Shown here: positions 1 through 11,554 of the stretch, in pieces | Layout of the letters: every line of letters starts with the position of its first letter | Numbering within the stretch: the stretch's first letter is position 1 | From: Diphasiastrum complanatum | Lineage: Eukaryota; Streptophyta; Lycopodiopsida; Lycopodiales; Lycopodiaceae | Direction: 5' to 3' | DNA: 64,000 nucleotides | Assembly: GCA_029204225.1 (NCBI GenBank) | Contig: MU832143.1 | Span: 1 to 64,000, forward strand | Translations under genes and position numbers: made by a program | The notes under the pieces: generated by a model | Database searches by the model: none | Seen by the model: the letters and a program-made list of their open reading frames with translations, nothing else | What the model was told of the DNA's origin: nothing

Positions 1-1086
1 TTCAAAGGAGCAGCTTCAACTAAGTTGGCCAAGCTAAAAAAATCATCAACGTTTATGAAAAAACAGTTGCTTAGGTGTTGAAAGTCGGACCACAAATCCT
101 CGTACCGGTCATGCCGCAATTCTCCCCTATGCACCAAGAAGACGTACCAATCAATACAGGGTTAGATTCGGGCATGGACCAGGGGGGAGCTCCAGGTATA
201 GAAGAACAACTGCCAATTTTACTGGCAGTGCAAGTGAGTCCATCCTCATCAAGGACCACACCTCTATTCAGAAGACCCATCAACATCGAGGACCAGATCC
301 AGGGCTTCTTATCACAACATCCGCATGAGTCCTCGCATGGAGGTTGGGTTCTGAAGTTTAAGACCTCTAAGATAGAGGCCGACAAAGAGTTGGACAAAAT
401 ACTTGCATTGGGAGAGCAGCCGGCATGGAGAAATACCGTTTCTGAGAGAACTCCGGACCAATCAGGAGTTATGTTGCCAGCCCTCGCCAATTGCGGGTCG
501 ATCCTTATTATGTGCCAATGTCGAGAATGAATAAATGGAAAGATTTGGGATTGGCTATGGACAAAATCACCATCCATATGTCCAATTGGCCAATCATCCA
601 TCAGCACTACAACTGGACAATTTCAGTGGACTTCCACTGAGCTTTACAAGCGTATCAGAGAGAGTATGTCCACTCTCCAGATCCAACGGTGTGACAATCG
701 ACACTATTTGCAAAAGATCTAACTCTGTTGGCGTCAGTGACAACCAAATGGGACGATTGTCTACCTCCTCTAGCATTCGATCCAAATAAGCCAATGGCCT
801 CAGAGAATATCAAAGATCAGTTGTCGGTTTCTCGTTTATACCTTCGTGTAGCAATGATTGGAGGCTCCTGGGAATCACACTTCACATCATGGACAACCTC
901 AAAGTGGATTGCCGGAGCCCATCGTTGTTTTCTACCACACATTTTAGATTTTAATACTGCACGTCTCGACTTTATGGAGAAGGTGCAGTACCATTAAATA
1001 AAGATTCAACGCGAAGCGCATAAAAGTCCCCAATAACTGCATCTCGCATGTGTCGTGGGACCGCCACCAATTTTGGGTGGGGATAC
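1..1086 (+). pseudogene. Unrecognised coding remnant in the 3' internal part of an LTR element
   Basis: Open frames run at 75-530 and, after a probable frameshift near 520, in another frame from 518 to 997 with two stops. Joined, they would give roughly 300 residues: a Pro/Ser-rich start, then a Trp-rich stretch (motifs such as MNKWKDLGLAMD and WTTSKWIAGAH). I see no protease, reverse transcriptase, RNase H or integrase motif. It lies just upstream of a purine tract (1074-1082) and a 3' LTR, so it is inferred to be the last coding region of a plus-strand element whose 5' part lies outside the window. It could be an accessory ORF or a captured host fragment. No function is proposed. Confidence 0.35.
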
Positions 1087-1855
1087 TGTTGGAGGGTTTG
1101 CGGATCCAAAGGCAACTCTAATTCTAGTTAATAAGTGAGAGGGATTTGGCACCCTGCGTGTGTAAGTCCAATCCGATGATCACATAGAAATTTGATTACT
1201 CACAAGTCAATAAAAGGACTTTGGGCCTTTTTGCGGGTTTTTTAATGTTGTAGGGCCTAAATGTCAAGTTAGTGAATAAAGTTGGGTTCCCTCCAAATTT
1301 GATGGTTCCCGCTTTTTTTTAAATTTGAACAACTAGACAGGCAAAAATGGACCAATAGGATTCAGAGGCCAGGGTCCTCCTCTCTACTATAAAAAGGGAC
1401 CAACTCGAGTTGCTCCTCATGTTCATTTCCTCATTTCAATAAAGCAGATTGGTTCTCTTCAGGAATGGACTGATGAATGTCCTTGCTCTCTATCACTTTT
1501 CCTCCATCTCTCATGTTTTCTTTGGTTTTTGCTAATTGTTGGATCTGAATGTTATTGGGATTGTGTGTAATTATACTTTTTATGAGAGAGAAAAGGTAAA
1601 CTATCTTTGTTGTGGATTGTAGTGTTAATGAATCGTAGGGTTAATAGATGTTAGAGTTAGATGTGAATCCTCCATTCATGATTTAAATTTGAACTATACT
1701 ATCACTCTCATGGGAAAGAACCTACGCGTGACAACTAACTTCGTCTCTTTGATGGTAGATTGACTAGATCTTGGATTCAGGTTAGGCAAGGAAAGAAACC
1801 CACTACAAAATCATTTGAAGAACATCTACAACGGGCTTTCGACTGATCTCCAACA
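1087..1855 (+). repeat. 3' LTR of the leftmost element
   Basis: The segment starts TGTTGGAG and ends CTCCAACA, an exact 8-bp terminal inverted repeat. It is preceded by a purine tract (GGGTGGGG). It contains a TATA-like box (ACTATAAAAAGG, about 1386-1397) and AATAAA at 1437, in the right order for U3-R-U5. Its flanks (GATAC before, AAGGG after) do not match, so it is not a solo LTR. The 5' LTR must lie to the left of the window. Confidence 0.75.
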
Positions 1856-1959
1856 AAGGGTAACCAATCCTATTATATTTCAAGTTCATATGTTGAGTTC
1901 AATAATCTGAAGATTATTGAAGACTTGGCCATCTTCAAGAAATTCCACGAATTAGCATT

Positions 1960-2300
1960 TGACACAACTCTGCAGAAATACACTAAGTGTCGCAACAGTC
2001 TACAGAATTGAACTATGTTTCTCCGCAGTGTCAACTTTTTTCGAAATGCAACAATGTCGGCTTTTTCCGAAATGTGACACTTCAACATGGTTCAACAGTT
2101 CAACTATTTTTCAACAGTGTCGGCTTTTTCGCATTTCTCCGAAATGCGACAGTGTCGGCTTTTCCCGAAATGCGACACTTCAGCATAGTTCAACAGTTCA
2201 ACTATTTTTCAACAGTGTTGGCTTTTTCGCATTTTTCCAAAATGCGATAGTGTCGACTTTTCGCACTTTCTCAAAAAATGCAACACTTGGCTTTAGCTTC
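1960..2300 (+). repeat. Imperfect ~98-bp tandem repeat rich in TTTTTCGCATTT motifs
   Basis: The phrase TTCAACAGTTCAACTATTT starts at 2091 and again at 2189, and the intervening GTGTCGGCTTTTTCGCA text repeats with it (about 2.3 to 3 units). Similar TTTTTCGC / GCGAAAAAG arrays occur at 6735-7045, 9585-9770 and 23700-24140, always in or beside Copia LTRs. It is therefore probably part of the U3 region of the LTR ending at 3182. Confidence 0.6.
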
Positions 2301-3182
2301 TTCCTTTCAACTATTTTGAAGAAGTTAGACCGTTTTAAAGACACCATTGCTTTTTTAAGGGCACTTTCACCTTTTTAAGGGCACTGTCGGGTTTTTCACA
2401 AAATTTTGAAGCAGAATTTTTTTTTGACAGTCGTCTATTTTCAACGAGGAACGTTCCAAGCACTTTCCAAAATTTGCGAAGTGAGAGAAAGCCACTTCAC
2501 GTAAAATACGAAGTGAGAGATTTGCAGCATCCTCGTCCGCGTCAACATTCCCTAATTCATTGACCGTATATACCATATACAATTGTCACACAAGCCAAAT
2601 ACTTCCAAGTACAATGACTTATCTAATTAGGTGACAAATATTTACTGTAATTAATACATGGATGAATTCTATAAATGGATCATCAAGACACACTCTACAT
2701 GATGTTCTGTCCATGAGATGAATGATTTTGGGCCTCCGTCATTCTGGTTGTAACTGCTATTTTCTTGTGCTTCAGTGTAATATAGCAGCAGCACGCTTTG
2801 ATCTGAACACGAACATCTACAACTCCTCAATTTATAATCAGACGATGGCTGTCTTTGATGCCTGAGGAACTTGCGTTGTCATACTGCTCTTTCAATCTAT
2901 TTCAGAACTAAACTTCTGACTAAATCCATTTTTCAGTAATACCACACACAAACCATTTCTAATCTCTTCAATGGATTGTACTCAAGTCTGTTTTTTTTGT
3001 GAGTATGAACTAATTTATAAGATTCTATTGGGCAATAGAACACTTAAGCTATTCTTGTAATTAGCATAAACATTCTGTTAGACTGTTTTTGCATCTAGCA
3101 GCCCATTGTAGCGGGAGAGCTGTTCCGCAAATATTTTTGCTCTCTTCTCTGCTCGTGTTCTATATCCTCCTTTGCCCCATCA
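2300..3182 (+). repeat. Probable 5' LTR (right end defined, left end uncertain) of a Copia element
   Basis: The right end is set by the CA at 3181-3182 followed by a tRNA-Met-type primer binding site, TGGTATCAGAGC, at 3186-3197. A TATA-like CTATAAATGG lies near 2670. The left end could be a TGTCACA near 2585, or lie further left within the repeat array at 1960-2300. I cannot fix it because no partner LTR is visible. Confidence 0.5.
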
Positions 3183-3185
3183 GAT

Positions 3186-3197
3186 TGGTATCAGAGC
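3186..3197 (+). promoter_or_regulatory. Primer binding site (initiator tRNA-Met type)
   Basis: TGGTATCAGAGC, complementary to the 3' end of plant initiator tRNA-Met. It lies 3 nt after the presumed LTR end and 54 nt before the gag start codon. Confidence 0.8.
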
Positions 3198-3250
3198 ATA
3201 GCTCAAATAAACCGAGAAATTAAGTTTCTTTTATTTGTATTACTGTTAGC

Positions 3251-3859
3251 ATGTCTCATCTTGGTAGCTCTTTGTCGTCATCATCCAACGAGGCTAGATT
3301 CATTGACAAGTTCAATGGATCTAACTTTTACATCTGGAAGTTAAAACTCCGGATGATGTTGATAGATAGAGATCTTTGGGATGTAGTAGAAGGTGCTGAC
3401 ATGAAACCAGAAGATGGTGATCAAGAAAAGACATGGAAGATCAAAGATCATAAGGCCTTAGCATGTATCACACTCAATCTAGCTGACTCCCAAATATCCC
3501 ATGTTACCACATGCAAAACCTCTAAGGATGCATTAGATTTGTTATCAAATCTCTATGAGACTCATGATGTAACCACTAGATTACATCTTAGAAGGAAGTT
3601 CTTTACTCTTAGCATGTCTGATTCTACTGCCATCACTTCTCACATAAATAGCTTCAAATCTTCAATGGATCAGTTATCAGCTGTAGGATGTGTTATTCAA
3701 GATGATGATGCCATAATGACCTTGTTTTTCTCTCTTCCAAAGTCGTATGAACACTTTGTGGTGATGATCTCCACACAACCGGACCTCACTTTTCAAAAGG
3801 TGATCGATCATCTTCTTCAAGAAGAAATGCAGAGAAAGCTTGCGCTTTCTGATCTCTAA
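3251..3859 (+). CDS. Copia Gag (UBN2-type), truncated
   Basis: A 202-codon ORF starting at the first ATG after the primer binding site. It shows the Copia Gag pattern: an N-terminal DKFNGSNFYIWKLKLRM block (about residues 19-35), a central LYETHDVTTRLHLRRKFF block, then AIMTLFFSLPKSYEHFV. It should form the retroviral-like particle shell. The usual zinc knuckle, protease, integrase and RT are absent: coding similarity stops soon after 3859, so the copy is truncated and non-autonomous. It resembles the Gag at 11555-12229 (element D), suggesting related lineages. The reading frame is intact, so the protein could still be made if the LTR is active. Confidence 0.85.
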   Translation: MSHLGSSLSSSSNEARFIDKFNGSNFYIWKLKLRMMLIDRDLWDVVEGADMKPEDGDQEKTWKIKDHKALACITLNLADSQISHVTTCKTSKDALDLLSNLYETHDVTTRLHLRRKFFTLSMSDSTAITSHINSFKSSMDQLSAVGCVIQDDDAIMTLFFSLPKSYEHFVVMISTQPDLTFQKVIDHLLQEEMQRKLALSDL

Positions 3860-4685
3860 ACGTAAACGCTCCTTCATCCATGTCTTGAATTGGGGATTGA
3901 GATATAACTACAACAACATTGGCCCATTGGTCTGACTACTTGTTGTTGGCGTTCTTTGCTTTCAATATTCTATAATATTGAATCTCGTGATTAGTGCATT
4001 TGGAATACTTACAGGACATCTTCTTCTCCAACTATGGATTGGATAATTGCTCTTGACTTTGTGTCAGTTTCTAGTTCAATATTTTAGAGTTTTTTTTTCA
4101 TCTGGAGTTGAGAGCCTTTGTTCACATATAGAGCATGCGATACCGAATTCGAAGAGATGTTAGTGCTTCTTCAATTGTCTTCATGGAACAACATAGCGAC
4201 TACTCTTGAGAGAGTTAAATATAGAACTGTCGGAATGATTATCACCCATTTTTTGTATGTAGATGGTAGACTCAATAACAATATCATGATTGTCTCTCAA
4301 TCATCACAGTAAGCATATATAACATTGCACTATATTGATCTCCAGGTCAATATATAAAAGAGCTAATTGTTACTTTATAAAGTTATTAATTATTTATTTC
4401 AATTAATGAATGATGTTTAGGCTCATCCAAATGATAGTTGAGGACAGTTGTTTGGTTGCAAATCGCAATTGGAGCTTAGCCATATTACGTTGTCACTTAT
4501 CCAGCAAGGCTTTCCGAAAACTACTTGCAAAAATCATTAGGGCAAGTCGCTAGCTTCAAAATGAGTGAAAACAAGTTCTATTAACATTCGATAATTCGGA
4601 CACCTTCGATTTGTAGAACTTGACTGTTAGCTATTCCCCCATGTATTTCTATAGGCCGTGTAAAAACACAAGTAAAGTTGTAGAA
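3860..4685. other. Non-coding stretch with an LTR-like fragment
   Basis: No convincing coding sequence. The part around 4440-4600 (TGCAAATCGCAATTGGAGC and following) resembles the LTR-like text at 6590-6640 and 24450-24550, so it is probably a fragment of the same LTR family. The rest is unassigned. Confidence 0.35.
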
Positions 4686-4925
4686 CTATATAGGTGAATG
4701 GATGTAGACAAAAAATTGATTATTAAAATAAATCCAATATATTTCTGGATCTGCGCTTGCGATACAACAAAATACTTTGAGATTTTCCACTGACGGTTTG
4801 GACCCTGTCCAAACTTCGTAAGGAGCTTTACATGAGAGGGATTTAGTTAAACATCTCTTTATGAAGACATGTGACTCCCTAGCAACATCCTTTTCCATAT
4901 GATCAAAGAACCTTCACCTCCACTG
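4686..4925 (-). pseudogene. Copia integrase C-terminal fragment
   Basis: On the minus strand the peptide reads CLTKSLSCKAPYEVWTGSKPSVENLKVFCC, split here into recognisable blocks (K-APYEVWTG-KPSVENLKVF). This is the conserved segment that follows the catalytic core in Copia integrases (consensus P-EAW-G-KP-V-HLR-FG). Only about 70 residues survive; the DDE core is absent. It is a relic, probably from a minus-strand element near 5000-5750. Confidence 0.75.
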
Positions 4926-5039
4926 ATGAAGTGAGGATTTCAAATCATTCAAAATCCAATCCATGTCCCAAATCTTTGGTTACAATAAGGAGCAAACCAA
5001 CAATCCTGCCAATGTAGAAAAATCAGCATCTACATACAA

Positions 5040-5553
5040 AATGAGATGCAAACTCTGAGAGATACTGATCAAACATGAACCAAAACATAAAATATGTTTG
5101 TTGTCCGTACAATTAAAGTACCCTACTATATTTCACACGTGTGGAACCGAAAATAGCAAAATATGAGCATTCTACACACAAGATTGCAAGATATCACCAA
5201 GATAGTGCACCAATGAGTAGTAGAACCCAAAGAGAACCATGTATAATGGTTAAATGAGAGAGAGAAGAGAGAAGATGTGTCTCTCCACGAGTTACATCCT
5301 TTTATAGAGTGTCCAAACCCTATTTGGCCACTTGGCTTTCTCTCTAAAATGTAAACCCTACTATTTTTGGGTCTAGATTCAATGTACCCAAAGTTCAAAT
5401 TTGAATCTCTCTCAAACTCGACTACCAACTTTCCCATACTTTCAAAAAGTGTTTAATATAACTTCAAAAATTTTCTCTCTAAGTCTAAAATGAGTTTTGG
5501 CCTCTTATTGACAATTTACCAAAATATGACTAAACTAGTTGAAATCTCTCACA
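5040..5553 (-). repeat. Probable LTR (minus orientation) of the TGTGA-type group
   Basis: On the minus strand it starts TGTGAGAGATTTC at 5553 and contains a TATA-like CTATAAAAGG (plus strand 5297-5306) and the palindrome CACACGTGTG at 5134-5143. Its general make-up resembles the LTRs of elements A, B, C and E below. The left boundary is a guess because no second copy is present. Confidence 0.45.
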
Positions 5554-5611
5554 TTACGTCCCTCACGTCATATAGTGAGTTCAAAATGTCCCAAACGTCT
5601 CTAGAAATTTT

Positions 5612-5754
5612 AGCTTCAGCTATACTTATGTACCTATAACAACATCCCATAATTCACTGGCAATTAACGAGGTCTTCATCTTAATTTTTCACAAATGATA
5701 ATTGGATCCATTCAGCTTATCTACGATAAGACCGGCTTTACTTTGAGAATCCAT
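5612..5754 (-). pseudogene. Copia gag N-terminal relic
   Basis: Reading leftward from an ATG at 5754, the peptide shows VDKLNGSNYHL, a stop, then KIKMKTSLIASELWDVV. This is the start of Copia Gag, with at least one in-frame stop. It lies about 240 nt downstream, on the minus strand, of the primer binding sites at 5949-6002, so it belongs to the element whose LTR is 6003-7069. Confidence 0.65.
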
Positions 5755-5948
5755 CTGGAACTTAGTCTGTCGATTGTATCGATGACGCTAAGATGTGGTA
5801 ATGCCAACAAGAAGAAATCAATTCTCTGATATTGAAAGGTTGAAAATAACTGAAGAGTATGATATCAATTTGATATCGCGAAAGATATGAAGTATTAGAG
5901 CTTTCGCTTTGATATCATATTGGAATTAGATAAAGAAGTAGTGAAACA

Positions 5949-6002
5949 GCTCTGATACCATGTCGGTATCAGATAAAGAGTAATGATTTTGGTCTGATAC
6001 CA
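5949..6002 (-). promoter_or_regulatory. Duplicated minus-strand primer binding site
   Basis: TCTGATACCATGTCGG occurs twice, about 42 bp apart (5949-5960 and 5991-6002 cover the binding-site cores). Each is the reverse complement of TGGTATCAGA. The copy nearest the LTR reads GGTCTGATACCA, one base off the canonical sequence. A local duplication across the LTR/primer-site junction is the simplest explanation. Confidence 0.65.
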
Positions 6003-7069
6003 TGTCGGTAAGTGGTATGTAGAAGATAGATCTAGCTCGAAAAGAAAACCTTTCATGCATGGCAAAATAAACTATCTTCATCTTTCCAATGCATGACTAC
6101 GCCTATCAATTTCAAACAAGACAATAGTGATAGGAATCATGTTTGAACTTATAGTAACTAACTTTGAAATCATCAGTAATACAGTGAATAGCCAAACAAT
6201 CAAGCATTGAAAATTATTAGAGAAATAATTAGTCACGAAGAAATATAGAAACGCATACAGTCTGAGACGAAACTGAACGCAATAAAGAATAGTATTGATT
6301 CAAAACGAAATAGAAGTAAATGAGTACAATAAGTTGTGGATTGAAGCCGTGTACTCTATGCTATCTCTGAGCGGCTAAAATGAAAGTCTGAATTAATGTG
6401 CAATGTTGATGAGCAGTAGCGCAATAGCAATTTCTAAAACAACTCTAAGAAGTGAGCTAGAATGCTCATGAGTGTTCAAGCTCACAGGCTCGAGAGAGAG
6501 AGCTAACTATTCAAATGCTTATGATAATTCTGATTTTCAATGAATTAATTTGTATGAATATAAACAACTATTTATACTAAGAAATTAGGTCGTCAATTGC
6601 GATTGCCAGTTGGTTGGTGATCCGCTGACATCCATCCGGTTCTTGTCATTGATTGCTGATAAGCAATGAAATTGGTGGTAAACGTTTTGTCTGCATAAAT
6701 GAACCAAAATTGTAGCTCTGTAGAAATGAACTAAAACAGCAACAGACGACACTATCGAGTTTTTTCGCAAAATGGCGAAAAAGCCGAAGCTGCCCTTAAA
6801 TCTCATTTAGGGTTGTCCCACACTTTGCCAGAGTCATTTCCTTAACATTTGAGGCTCTTTGAAAAAAGTGAAAAATGTGACTCGGCATATTTGCACGAGA
6901 TTCCTGACAAACGAAAAATGCGAAAAAGATGAGACTGCATTTTAACACAAGATTTTTGTGAGGCAAAAAATGCGAAAAAGGTGACACTGCATTTTTACAC
7001 AAGATTTCTGTCAGGCAAAAAATGCGACTGTCATAAACTTCGTGTAATTCTGCATATTGTGTAAACACA
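6003..7069 (-). repeat. Copia 5' LTR (minus orientation) with an internal GCGAAAAAG array
   Basis: The plus-strand left end TGTCGG directly abuts the primer binding site, so on the minus strand the LTR ends CCGACA. A TATA-like box (minus strand TATAAATAG) lies near 6570. Segments at 6310-6390 and 6585-6640 match text at 24240-24290 and 24455-24510, so a second copy of this LTR family flanks the nested cluster. A repeat-like array with GCGAAAAAG and TGCGAAAAAGGTGACACTGCATTTTT text fills about 6735-7045. The right end near 7069 is inferred, not proven. Confidence 0.5.
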
Positions 7070-7074
7070 TGGAA

Positions 7075-7483
7075 AAATAGTTAGAAATAGGAAGCTCAAC
7101 TGTGATTGTAGTTTACAGTTATGTATTGTTTCAGTTTAGTAGGCTTTAGTTAAAAAGCCAGTCTGGGACTTGTCCCGGGATAACGTGAGTTTACCTGTAT
7201 ATAGGCTAAAATGCCACGTAGAGGCCAATAGTGAATTTCATGCATTTATTAGGTCTCTGCCATGTGGCGTCCCCATGCAAAGGGGACCTTTACTTGTATA
7301 TGTATCAGTCTCTTTGTAATAAAAATACTTTTGCTTTGTGAGCTCTTTGCTTGATGTGAGCTCCTCCATCACTCTGTTACTTGTGGATGTTGTTCATGAT
7401 TTCGATGGTTGGCAATCAGTCAGTGATTGCATCTCTAATCTGTACTCTCCACTAGATCAGAATTTTCGCATAGAATGTTAGCT
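7075..7483 (+). repeat. Probable 5' LTR (plus orientation) preceding a primer binding site
   Basis: A promoter-like order is visible: TGTATATAGG near 7196, then an AATAAAAAT polyadenylation-like signal near 7317, then a GAGCTC-rich region. It ends just before TGGTATCAGAGCC (7484-7496). The exact termini are unresolved: the sequence before the primer site reads GAATGTTAGCT rather than ending CA. Confidence 0.4.
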
Positions 7484-7496
7484 TGGTATCAGAGCC
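7484..7496 (+). promoter_or_regulatory. Primer binding site (initiator tRNA-Met type)
   Basis: TGGTATCAGAGCC, matching the sites at 3186 and 13575. It marks the start of a plus-strand LTR element whose body is decayed. Confidence 0.7.
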
Positions 7497-9584
7497 TTTA
7501 GGTTGTGGAGGAACATGCATGATCGTAGCTCTTGGAAGAGCAGTTGCATCGACGGTAGCATCGGAACCAAGCAACGGTAAGGACGTTGCACGAGGTACAG
7601 GATGGTCCGTGGTGATTGGATATGCAAAGCCCTTTGATTTAGTGCATACGGAATCGATTCGTAGAATCAAAGTAAAACAAATTTCATGGTAGGCAGGCTA
7701 TGAGGTAGCCCACAAGAAATACTGATAACGGGAACAATTCTCAATGAATTGACAAACGGTTTGGTGCCGGGAAGAGCTGACAAAGGTCATTGGACAGTTG
7801 AGGCACCTACAACAATTTGGTTCTCAGTATTTCGATTAGAAATACCTCCAAAAGCATGCAAGGATTGGTTGAAAGCTGTCAACCAGAATTTTGATACAGA
7901 AACGACGGACCTTGCATTGTAGGAAGAGGTTTTTGGAGCTATAAGAAGCTACAATAGGGCATTGGGATAGCCAAGAGATCTCTGCAAGAAGCCATGCTCA
8001 GCCTTGGAAGGATGGAGCAACAATTGGTAGCCCTCTCAAATAGCCAAAAAGGCAGCTAGGGTTTGTAGTTGAAAAACCTTAGTTTTCTCTCTGATGAACA
8101 TCGTTTCCGGAGTTGTAAAGGCACAAAGGAGGGTGCCTTGGTAGGGCGACCTAGATGCCAGAAGGCCATGGACTGTCGCGGAACAATGAAGGTGCTGGAT
8201 CGGATTCAGACAGCCAGCTATAACCATAGCGACGACGGTGTAGGAGAAAGGGAACTTGAGGTGTTTGCGACCAAAATCAGATCTGTAACTTGCAAGCAGA
8301 GCGTCGTGGTAGGGCGAGTCAGCTCGGAGTTGGCCGTGGATGGCCGTAGAATAGTCAGGGCACAAGATTTGATCGATTTGCAGCGAGAAAGAAATTGTAA
8401 ACCACAGCTATGGAGGTAAGAAGGAGAGGCCTCGGAGGAGGCTCGTGCGTTCCGAATCAAATGGGCGAGTAGTGCATTTAGGAATCCGGCGTCTGCAGGT
8501 GCACGTTTTGGTGCACAATGTGGAACATAACTGTAGGACCAGGCTCCATCATGATGGACGAACAAGATTGATTTCTCAGGGAGCATTGTGGAAGCCATTG
8601 GATTTATGGTGAAAGGGCTTCAAGGGACTGAAGGCCAGGTTTGAAGAAATTTCAATAAAAATCTTTAAAATGAATGCCTAAATGGACCTGACTGGTGAAT
8701 TTGGGTTTGAAGGGCAAATTTCTTCAGAAATGTTCATCTTTTGAACTTATGTCCTAAGGCCACTTTGGAAGGGCCTAACTTTGGCTAGAGGAGGGCTTTT
8801 GGGAAAAATAAGGGTAAGGGCCATTTTGGAGCCCGTAAAAGCCTGTGTAAAGCTGACAGGCAGAGCGACGATATCTTCAAGGGAGAAATGCATTTTGATG
8901 CATTCTTGACACCATTCGATGGAGCGGGAGATAAGTGACCCAATGAGGTACGGTTTTTGCTATTTGGTGACATGTGTGCCAAATTAAGTCCAATTTTTTG
9001 GCTAAAAATCTGCGGGGCAGGCTAGGAAAAAGAAAGAGCGGAATTGCATTGGAGAAAGCTAGGAGATGCGGAAAACTTGCAATGAGGCATCGTAAAACTC
9101 TTAATTGGCATAAATTGACAGAGGGAAACCAACCACAGGAGAGATCCAGGCATGGTGCCGTATTATGCCGACGGACATGGTGAAATAGTTCATGTCTACT
9201 GGTTCAACTTTTTGGAAGTTCGAACTAACCAAGCTCAAGGGACGCTTGGAGGGGGCCTCTCAAGGTGAAAATTGACAAGGGCATTGTTAGATTCGGTGGT
9301 TGCGATTGCTTCATATGATTTTGCAAGGGAGAAATGTCTCGGTTGAGGAGACATTTACACTAGCTTAATGGTGGCAATGCAATGGTGGCGGTTACAAGGT
9401 GAAAGATGTCAATGATAAGGTCAGTTGGATGAGCCAAAGAGAAAAGTAAGGAAGCAAATCTAGTAGCTTGCATGAAGGGGCAAAGATGTAGAGAGGGTAG
9501 TCTCTATGATCTATTGGAGGCATATTGTTGCAATGGCATGGACTTCATGGTGTGCATGAGATGTGTGCATAGTCAGCAATGCTA
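7497..9584 (+). other. Internal region of a decayed LTR element, no recognisable domain
   Basis: About 2.1 kb downstream of a primer binding site. It is purine-rich, and the short open frames (for example 8069-8419) show no Gag, protease, integrase or RT motif in any frame. It ends where the minus-strand LTR of element D begins, so D or a later deletion probably truncated it. Confidence 0.35.
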
Positions 9585-9863
9585 TTCTGGCCACTTGGAC
9601 AGTGTGTTGCATTTTTTGCTAAGGAGCGAAAAAGGCGAAAAAGACGAAGTTGCCTTAAAAATGATTTCTAAGTTATTTTGGCCACTTGGCCAATGTGTTG
9701 CATTTTTTGCTAAGGAGCGAAAAAGATGAAAAAGACAAAGGTGCCTTAAAAATGATTTCTAAGTCATAGAAAATCTCAAAGGAAAAAATGTGAAGGCCTT
9801 CGGTTTTTCAGGAAATTCATTACTTGAACGATTTGTTTAAGGCTGAGCATAAGAAATATAACA
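9585..9863 (-). repeat. 3' LTR (partial) of element D with two ~91-bp repeat units
   Basis: On the minus strand it starts TGTTATATTTCTTATGCTCAGCC at 9863, right after a purine tract (plus strand 9864-9875, CTTCCCCTTAAT). The right LTR of D begins almost identically at 24226. Inside are two copies of a unit marked by GGCCACTTGG at 9589 and 9680 (period 91). The matching array in the other LTR has more than four units. The rest of this LTR is missing beyond about 9585. Confidence 0.65.
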
Positions 9864-9879
9864 CTTCCCCTTAATGTGG

Positions 9880-11545
9880 ATCCTAAAACTTTGATCTTCA
9901 GATTTAAAATATCGTTAAATGTGAGATGTTGCTCTTTTGATAGAGCCTTTGTGAAGTAATCTGCTGCCATGTAATTTGTTCTACATAAAATCAATACTAC
10001 TTCCTTACTGTGCACTTTCTCTCGAAGGTAGTGATACCTGATTTCTATATGATTGCTTCAAGAGTGAAATCTCGGATTGAGAGATAGCGCTATTGTGCTT
10101 TGATTGTCACAATAGATTGTTGTAGGAAGTGGGTGTGGAAGATTGAGTTCTGCAAGCAGTTGCCTAAGTCAGATCGCCTCTTTGGTTGCATTTGTGGCAA
10201 CTATGTATTTGGATTCTGTTGATGATAATGCAATTGAGGTCTACTTCCGGTTGTTCCATGAGATTGGGCCTTGGTTGTATAAAAATAGAAATCCAGAAAT
10301 TGATTTTCTGGTGTCGACATCTCTTGCCCAATCCGCATCTGTGTAGGCTTCAAGGATATTGACAGTTTTGCTGCCTCCATCGTGGATGCTGAGAGTTGTC
10401 ATTGCTTCAATGTACTTCATAACCTTTGTTAGCACTTTCCATTGAGCTATGCCTGGATTTGACAAGAACTGGCTGAGTGTACTGATCGAATATGCAAGGT
10501 CTGGTCGCGTGTAGATCATTGCATACATCAATGAGCCGATGATGGATTGAAACAGGTAGCGCTTCATCTCCTCCTTTTTTGCCTCAGTTTGGAGACGGTT
10601 CCTTTGATAGTTTTAGTTCAGGGTCGAGTGGAAAAAGACTAGGTTTGCAGCTGGCCATTCCATACCTTTCCAACACGTTGTTGAGATATCGTTGCTGACT
10701 GATGAAGATCAGTCTGCTGGGTCGATCTCGTTGGATTTGGATTCCGAGACAATAGTGGGTTGGACCCATGTCAGTGATCTTGTATTCCTGGGACAGCATG
10801 CACTTTGTATCCTTCATCAAATTCAGATTATTACTGAATAAGAGTGTATCATCTATGTAGAGAGTGATGATGATGAAGTATTCTGATACAGATTTGAAGT
10901 AAACATTCGAATCTGCTGAGTTTGGAATAAAACCATTCTCTATCAGAAATGCATTGATCTTCTGGAACCAAGCTCTGGGTGACTGTTTCAGCGCGTAGAA
11001 TAACTTGTGAATTCTACATACAAGGTGTTGTTGCTTGCCGTTGAGTTCGTATCCCTCTGGCTGTATCGTATAGATTTACTCTTCGATCGTTCCATTAAGA
11101 AAAGCGGTCAAGACATCCATCTGATGAACTTCAAGATCTGCTGCAGCTACAAAGGAGAGGACTAGGTGGATCGAAGCATGTTTGATGACTGGTCTAAAGG
11201 TTTCTGAATAATTCAGATTTGGAATCTGGGAAAAGCCTTTGACGACTAGCCTGGCCTTGTAACGATTTGGCCTTCTTCAACGTCGTACTTCACCTTGAAT
11301 ATCCATTTGTATGGAATTGGTTTTCGGTCCTTTGGCAGCTCAGTGAGTGTCCATATTTGATTTTCCAATAGAGAATCGAACTCGGTGTCCATTGCTGCTT
11401 TCCACTGGTCAGCATTAGGAGTAGACATCGCCTCAACAACTGTGATTGGTTTCTGCACGAAGTAGCAGGTCGGATCATCCATAAATCTGGATGGAGGGTG
11501 TATGGACTTGTTCGACCTCTTGGGTTGAACTTTGGTCCTCTGACG
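9880..11545 (-). pseudogene. Element D: Copia reverse transcriptase and RNase H
   Basis: Minus-strand Copia pol, broken by a few stops and shifts. In order it shows the RT start (DQWKAAMDTEFDSLLENQIW, then PIPYKWIFKVKY, about 11290-11430), KARLVVKGFSQ, the first catalytic block HQMDVLTAFLNG, the second LYIDDTLLFS (about 10840-10870), and TDMGPTHYCLGIQI. RNase H follows (GSLMYA, YTDADWA, and ADYFTKAL near 9930-9970). The catalytic Asp residues of RT are kept, but the reading frame is interrupted (for example near 11075 and 10570), so it is not a working copy. Confidence 0.85.
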
Positions 11546-11554
11546 TGGGTTTAC

